This document shows, piece after piece, positions 6,847-10,418 of a DNA stretch of 10,418 nt. The stretch's first letter is position 1. Each line of letters starts with the position of its first letter. The position numbers were made by a program, and so were the translations under genes. Where the stretch lies: assembly GCA_947374505.1 (NCBI GenBank), contig CANCCE010000092.1, positions 1 to 10,418 of the forward strand. Direction: 5' to 3'. The notes beneath the pieces were generated by a model. That model was given only the letters and a program-made list of their open reading frames with translations, ran no database searches and had not been told where the DNA came from. This DNA is from Comamonadaceae bacterium. GTDB lineage: Bacteria; Pseudomonadota; Gammaproteobacteria; Burkholderiales; Burkholderiaceae_C.

Positions 6847-7256
6847 TGGCGATAACTGGCGTAGTGATCGTCGGTGTAAAAACACGCGTCTGGTGTCGCT
6901 GGCCTCTCGCCGCCACACACAATACGTCGCGCACCACGGCTACGTTCCCCGGGCGTTTTGACGGTGTATTCACGGTAGTAACCGCGCTGCCGGGCAGGGA
7001 GTAAATGCTCCCGATTGCCAAACACCGTGCCATCCTTTTCGTACTTGAATGGTCCGCCCTGATAAATCAGCGTCATCATGGTCTGCCCTTGAGGGGGCAG
7101 TTGACTGAACGCCATCGGTTCGTTGAGATTTGTAACAGGGCCTTTTGCGTGCACCGTGAAGGTGCTTAAAATCCCCGACAGCGTCAACAACACCAAGAGC
7201 GCAATTGCGATGGCCCGGCACTGTGCTCCCAAACTCCAACGGCGATTGCGCAACAT
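6834..7256 (-). CDS. Secreted guanyl-specific ribonuclease (RNase Sa / barnase superfamily, ribonuclease N1/T1 type)
   Basis: A 140-residue protein with an N-terminal signal peptide (Arg-rich start, hydrophobic AIAIALLVLLTLSGIL at 15-30, likely cut after VHA at residue 37), giving a mature enzyme of about 103 residues, the normal size for RNase Sa. The match to RNase Sa is strong across GGPFKYEKDGTVFGNRE (67-83), GYYREYTVKTPGERSRG (92-108), ARRIVCGG (109-116) and YTDDHYASY (127-135). Catalytic residues are all present: E96 (general base, RNase Sa Glu54), R107 and R111 (Arg65, Arg69) and H131 (general acid, His85). Known members cleave RNA 3' of guanosine through a 2',3'-cyclic phosphate. C115 and C125 could pair after export. 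AAAGG lies about 12 bases upstream of the ATG. The barstar-like inhibitor gene follows, so the cell is presumably protected before export. Role (nutrient scavenging or competition) is not shown. Confidence 0.93.
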   Translation of the reverse strand: MLRNRRWSLGAQCRAIAIALLVLLTLSGILSTFTVHAKGPVTNLNEPMAFSQLPPQGQTMMTLIYQGGPFKYEKDGTVFGNREHLLPARQRGYYREYTVKTPGERSRGARRIVCGGERPATPDACFYTDDHYASYRQIAR

Positions 7257-7299
7257 GAAAAAACGCCTTTCTTGATTTTCCAGATTACCCAGTTTCGTC

Positions 7300-7309
7300 G
7301 GGTTAACCC
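7300..7309. repeat. Perfect 10-bp palindrome GGGTTAACCC upstream of the ribonuclease gene
   Basis: It is self-complementary and sits 44 bases upstream of the ribonuclease ATG, in a position where an operator would be plausible. Nothing else supports a function, and a 10-base palindrome can arise by chance. Confidence 0.3.
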
Positions 7310-7328
7310 TGAATCATCAAGGGGCGTA

Positions 7329-7349
7329 TTTTGACCCACGTGGTCAAAA
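7329..7349. promoter_or_regulatory. Operator-like inverted repeat upstream of the ribonuclease gene
   Basis: TTTTGACC, 5-base centre CACGT, GGTCAAAA: an 8-bp perfect inverted repeat about 73 bases before the ribonuclease start. On the minus strand it overlaps a weak promoter reading, TTGCAA, 17 bases, CAAAAT. Half-sites and short centre resemble a dimeric regulator site more than a terminator, since no run of T follows in the maeB direction. Regulatory function is inferred; the responsible regulator is unknown. Confidence 0.4.
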
Positions 7350-7377
7350 ATTGCAATAGGCTGCTTAAAGATTGGGC

Positions 7378-7418
7378 AGCCAGCGCAAGGTCTTTCAAGT
7401 TGAAAGTTAGCGCTGGCT
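7378..7418 (-). terminator. Compound stem-loop 3' of maeB, probable transcript end
   Basis: AGCCAGCGC (7378-7386) pairs with GCGCTGGCT (7410-7418), a perfect 9-bp stem. Inside it CTTTCAA (7392-7398) and TTGAAAG (7400-7406) form a second perfect 7-bp repeat around a single base, with asymmetric 5- and 3-base internal bulges. It begins 15 bases after the maeB stop. There is no U tract downstream, so Rho-assisted termination or a 3'-end stabilising structure is as likely as intrinsic termination. Confidence 0.55.
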
Positions 7419-7432
7419 CCTGCGGGACTGGT

Positions 7433-9742
7433 TTATCGACCGGCGTTGGCGTCCGCTACAGTCAATGCCGTCATGTTCACCAGACGCCTGACGGTGGTGC
7501 TGGCGGTCAGGATATGCACCGGTTTATCTGCGCCGAGCAGAACCGGGCCCACAGCGATATTGCCACCCGCTGCGGTTTTGAGCAGGTTGTAGGCGATATT
7601 CGCGGCGTCGATATTCGGCAAAACCAGCAAGTTGGCCTCCCCGCTCAGCGTGCTGTTCGGCATGACGAGACTGCGCGAATCGGCATCCAGTGCGACATCG
7701 CCGTGCATCTCGCCGTCAACTTCAAGCCAAGGTGACTTTTCGCGGAGTAACTCAAGGGTCTGCCGCATCTTGATCGCGCTGGGTTGGTTCGATGAACCAA
7801 AGTTCGAATGCGACAGCAAGGCGGCTTTAGGCTTGATGCCGAAGCGCATCATTTCTTCTGCGGCCAAGGTGGTGATTTCGGCGAGTTGCTCGGCGGTTGG
7901 GTCATAGTTGACGTGGGTATCGAGCAAAAATACTTGACGGCCCGGCAAAATCAAACCATTCATGCAAGCATAAGTGTTGACGCCTGCTCGCTTACCAATC
8001 ACTTGGTCAATGTATTCGAGGTGAAGCGCTGTGGTGCCCCACGTGCCGCAAATCAGGCCATCTACGTCGCCCTTGTGCAGCAGCATGCTGCCAATCAAGG
8101 TCAGGCGCCGTCGCATTTCTATTTTTGCCATTTGCTCGGTTACGCCGCGCCGTTCCATCATGCGGTGGTAGGTCTGCCAGAAGTCGCGGTAGCGGTGGTC
8201 TTGCTCGACATTGACGACGTCGTAATCGAGCTCTTCCTTGAGGCGCAAGCCAAACTTAGCGATGCGCTGTGCAATCACCGCGGGTCGACCAATCAGGGTC
8301 GGCCGCGCCAGACCTTCGTCGACGACGATCTGGCAAGCCCGCAAAACCCGCTCTTCCTCGCCTTCAGAATAAGCAACACGTTTGCGGCTGCCCGCTTTGG
8401 CCGCAGCATAAATCGGTTTCATCACCGTGCCCGAGGCATAAACAAAGCTTTGGAGCCTTTCGCGGTAAGCGGCCATGTCTTCAATGGGCCGTAGCGCTAC
8501 CCCACTGTCGGCCGCCGCTTGGGCAACAGCCGGGGCGATTTTGATCATCAGGCGTGGGTCGAACGGCTTGGGTATCAGGTATTCAGGGCCAAAAGCAAGC
8601 TGTTCGCCGACATAAACGGCCGCCACCACCTCACTCTGCTCGGCTTGCGCCAGCTCAGCAATGGCATGCACTGCGGCAATTTCCATCTCGCTGGTGATGG
8701 TCGAAGCGCCAGCATCGAGCGCGCCACGGAAGATATAAGGAAAGCACAAAACGTTGTTGACCTGATTCGGGTAATCAGAACGGCCAGTCGCAATAATGGC
8801 GTCATCGCGTACCGATTTGACGTCTTCGGGGGTTATCTCTGGGTTTGGATTGGCCAATGCAAAGATGATCGGATTGGCCGCCATCTTTTTGACCATGTCT
8901 TTCTTGAGGACGCCGCCAGCGGACAAACCAAGGAAGACGTCAGCACCGTCGATGATTTCGCTCAAAGTGCGAGCGGTAGTTTTTTGTGCGAATTGGATCT
9001 TATCTTCGTCCATCAGCTCAGTTCGGCCTTCATAAACCACGCCAGCCAGATCGGTCACAAAAATGTTTTCGCGCGGAATCCCCAATTTGACCAAGAGTTT
9101 CAGGCAGGCCAGCGCAGCAGCGCCGGCGCCAGAGGTCACCATTTTGATCTTTTTGGGGTCTTTATTCGCCACTTTGAGGGCATTGAGAATCGCCGCGCCA
9201 ACGGTGATGGCGGTGCCATGCTGGTCATCGTGAAAAACCGGAATTTTCATGCGCTTACGCAGTTCCCGCTCAATGTAAAAGCAGTCAGGTGCACGGATGT
9301 CTTCTAAGTTGATGGCCCCGAAGGTGGGCTCCAGCGAAGCGATGATGTCGACCAGTTTGGCCGGATCGAGCTCGTCGATTTCGATGTCAAAGACGTCAAC
9401 GCCAGCGAACTTCTTAAACAGCACCGCCTTGCCTTCCATCACCGGCTTGGATGCCAGCGGGCCGATGTTGCCGAGGCCGAGTACGGCCGTGCCGTTGGTA
9501 ATGACAGCCACCAAATTGCCACGGCTGGTGTACTTATAGGCAGCGTTCGGGTCTTTGACGATCTCTTCGCACGGGGCGGCAACGCCCGGTGTGTAAGCCA
9601 AGGCTAGATCACGCTGGTTGATCAACTGCTTGGTGGCCATGACGGCGACTTTGCCGGGGCTCGGGAACTCGTGGTACTCGAGTGCTGCGCGGCGCAGTTC
9701 GTCGCGTTTTTCTTGTTCGTTGTCGACCGGTGTCTGGGGCAT
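7433..9742 (-). CDS. maeB: NADP-dependent malic enzyme with C-terminal phosphotransacetylase-like domain (MaeB)
   Basis: A 769-residue cytosolic enzyme that decarboxylates malate oxidatively to pyruvate, linking the TCA cycle to pyruvate and NADPH supply. Residues about 15-155 are the malic N-domain (AYTPGVAAPCEEI, catalytic Y50; EGKAVLFKKFAG with K105; divalent-metal ligands in NLEDI, E147/D148, and HDDQHGT, D172/D173). About 165-400 are the nucleotide-binding domain (SGAGAAALA at 204-212; FALANPNPEITPED). About 430-765 are a PTA/PTB-type domain (YSEGEEERVLRA at 458-469, LLSHSNFGSSNQPS at 642-655, VGPVLLGADKPVHIL at 731-745). In studied relatives the C-domain acts in allosteric control by acetyl-CoA rather than as a working transacetylase. 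Length is standard for the hybrid class. AGGAGA at 9756-9751 lies 8 bases before the ATG and fixes the start. Monocistronic by spacing. NADP over NAD preference is assigned from the family only. Confidence 0.97.
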   Translation of the reverse strand: MPQTPVDNEQEKRDELRRAALEYHEFPSPGKVAVMATKQLINQRDLALAYTPGVAAPCEEIVKDPNAAYKYTSRGNLVAVITNGTAVLGLGNIGPLASKPVMEGKAVLFKKFAGVDVFDIEIDELDPAKLVDIIASLEPTFGAINLEDIRAPDCFYIERELRKRMKIPVFHDDQHGTAITVGAAILNALKVANKDPKKIKMVTSGAGAAALACLKLLVKLGIPRENIFVTDLAGVVYEGRTELMDEDKIQFAQKTTARTLSEIIDGADVFLGLSAGGVLKKDMVKKMAANPIIFALANPNPEITPEDVKSVRDDAIIATGRSDYPNQVNNVLCFPYIFRGALDAGASTITSEMEIAAVHAIAELAQAEQSEVVAAVYVGEQLAFGPEYLIPKPFDPRLMIKIAPAVAQAAADSGVALRPIEDMAAYRERLQSFVYASGTVMKPIYAAAKAGSRKRVAYSEGEEERVLRACQIVVDEGLARPTLIGRPAVIAQRIAKFGLRLKEELDYDVVNVEQDHRYRDFWQTYHRMMERRGVTEQMAKIEMRRRLTLIGSMLLHKGDVDGLICGTWGTTALHLEYIDQVIGKRAGVNTYACMNGLILPGRQVFLLDTHVNYDPTAEQLAEITTLAAEEMMRFGIKPKAALLSHSNFGSSNQPSAIKMRQTLELLREKSPWLEVDGEMHGDVALDADSRSLVMPNSTLSGEANLLVLPNIDAANIAYNLLKTAAGGNIAVGPVLLGADKPVHILTASTTVRRLVNMTALTVADANAGR

Positions 9743-9800
9743 CTGGAACGTCTCCTGCGGGGGGCGGCCACTTGGCCGTCAATTACTTGTAAGGAAAGTG

Positions 9801-9806
9801 ATTGTA
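9801..9806 (-). promoter_or_regulatory. Possible -10 element for maeB
   Basis: Read on the minus strand this is TACAAT, five of six matches to the sigma-70 -10 box. It would give a leader of roughly 50 bases to the maeB ATG, including a CGGCCA-CT-TGGCCG inverted repeat (9765-9778) just before the AGGAGA ribosome binding site. No good -35 box is found 16-18 bases upstream, so the call is weak. Confidence 0.3.
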
Positions 9807-10085
9807 GGCCTCGGGTTAGAACGCGGTTCACGTGGGCTTGTGCAATTGGGGTTGGGTACTTTTGACTTTTAAAAGGGGAACGTGGTCAAAGCGGGATCCG
9901 TGCAGTGGTCAGCACTTTGGCAGTATTCATCATTAACTTGGCGCGATACGGCGTCGAGTCTTGATTGACAGCGATAACCAAAAGTCAGCGCTCAAGGCTC
10001 CGAGGTCGCTAGCCAAAACCCGCCGCACGTCTTTGGCCTCTGTCATAGCTGATATGTCCTGGCTCGCCTAGCCTGACGAAGCAGT

Positions 10086-10098
10086 TACTTTTAAAGTA
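10086..10098. promoter_or_regulatory. Palindromic site upstream of the Bug receptor gene
   Basis: TACTTT and AAAGTA flank a single central T, about 54 bases before the receptor start codon. The A/T-rich stretch CTTAAATAT follows at 10102-10110 and could include a -10 box. The core ACTTTTAAA recurs at 9865-9873. Operator function is inferred from symmetry, position and recurrence only. Confidence 0.35.
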
Positions 10099-10151
10099 GG
10101 GCTTAAATATTGGATTCATCGCTTAAACCGCGCACAGCAAGGAAGTCATCA

Positions 10152-10418
10152 GTGAAAAAAATCAAACATGTGATCGCTATTGCCATCCTCGGTTGGGTTG
10201 GCTGGGCATCGCCTTCGATGGCGGCGTTTCCTGATAAGCCTCTGCGCTTGATCGTCCCATTTCCCGCTGGGGGCGCTGCCGATTTCATGGCGCGTGGCAT
10301 GGCTTTGCGCTTGGGCACGGAGTTGGGCCAGCCGATCACGATTGACAACCGCGGAGGGGCGGGTGGTGCCCCGGCCGCAGAGGCGGTGGCGAGGGCTGCG
10401 CCAGATGGCTACACGCTG
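10152..10418 (+). CDS. Bug/TctC-family periplasmic solute-binding receptor, N-terminal part, cut by window edge
   Basis: Eighty-nine codons are visible. The GTG at 10152 is chosen because AAGGAAG (10139-10145) lies 6 bases before it and it opens a signal peptide starting MKKIKHVIAIAILGW and ending SMA at residue 24, cut before AFPDKP. The mature start FPDKPLRLIVPFPAGGAADFMAR (26-48), then ITIDNRGGAGG (63-73) and APDGYTL (83-89) are the family hallmarks; the usual PFPAGGGTD is varied to PFPAGGAAD with the ligand-binding Asp kept. Members capture carboxylates such as tricarboxylates or aromatic acids in the periplasm, either for TctAB transporters or as orphan sensors. Whether tctA/tctB follow cannot be seen, and the ligand cannot be predicted from this part. 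Confidence 0.93.
   Translation, partial: MKKIKHVIAIAILGWVGWASPSMAAFPDKPLRLIVPFPAGGAADFMARGMALRLGTELGQPITIDNRGGAGGAPAAEAVARAAPDGYTL

Larger units (their letters stand above)
9743..10151. other. 409-base gene-free region between divergent maeB and the Bug receptor gene
   Basis: No open frame with coding character, tRNA or transposon remnant is visible. The left end holds the maeB leader. CTTTTAAAAG (9866-9875) is a perfect palindrome and TACTTTTAAAGTA (10086-10098) a near-identical one; both contain ACTTTTAAA. The right end carries the receptor gene's ribosome binding site. The length is generous for two divergent promoters and leaves about 200 central bases (roughly 9885-10080) in which I see nothing recognisable. 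Confidence 0.6.

Noticed and set aside
8519..9307. 262-residue plus-strand open frame within maeB (and a 228-residue one at 7808-8494)
   Set aside because: Both are reverse-strand shadows of MaeB's conserved domains, a common effect in GC-rich genes.
10103..10348. 81-residue minus-strand frame opposite the Bug receptor gene
   Set aside because: The plus strand has a signal peptide, ribosome binding site and family motifs; the minus frame is a shadow.
1..10418. CRISPR arrays, insertion sequences, tRNA or rRNA genes
   Set aside because: No spaced direct repeats, transposase frames with terminal repeats, or RNA gene signatures were seen on either strand.

Overview
The window looks like chromosomal DNA from a betaproteobacterium of the order Burkholderiales, most likely the Comamonadaceae (Rhodoferax, Polaromonas or Limnohabitans-like). 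The reasons are the GC-rich coding sequence, the divergent amgK / lptD-surA-rsmA arrangement, the fused malic enzyme MaeB, and a Bug/TctC-type solute receptor, a family that is greatly expanded in this order. The genus placement rests on recalled family resemblance and was not computed.

Layout: (1) 1-1369, minus strand: amgK (cell-wall sugar kinase, read first), then rsmE (16S rRNA m3U1498 methyltransferase, cut by the left edge), coupled by a one-base TAATG overlap. (2) 1417-6122, plus strand: a compact envelope/ribosome operon of lptD (LPS outer-membrane translocon), surA (periplasmic chaperone that helps LptD fold) and rsmA (16S rRNA dimethyladenosine transferase). lptD and surA overlap by 8 bases, surA and rsmA are 7 bases apart, and a strong hairpin terminator overlaps the rsmA stop codon. 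(3) 6152-7256, minus strand: a two-gene module of a secreted guanyl-specific ribonuclease (RNase Sa / barnase superfamily) followed by a barstar-type inhibitor. (4) 7433-9742, minus strand: maeB, a malic enzyme fused to a phosphotransacetylase-like domain. (5) 9743-10151: 409 bases without a convincing gene, holding the maeB upstream region and two related A/T-centred palindromes. (6) 10152-10418, plus strand: the start of a Bug/TctC periplasmic binding protein, cut by the right edge.

How the genes fit together: lptD and surA form a functional pair (client and chaperone), and AmgK feeds recycled sugars towards peptidoglycan, so the left half is mainly envelope biogenesis plus two rRNA methylases. 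The ribonuclease/barstar pair is the accessory-like part: all catalytic residues of the toxin and the key aspartates of the inhibitor are present, so it reads as an intact exported RNase with cytoplasmic self-protection. The rest is ordinary housekeeping DNA. I see no CRISPR array, insertion sequence, phage gene, tRNA or rRNA.
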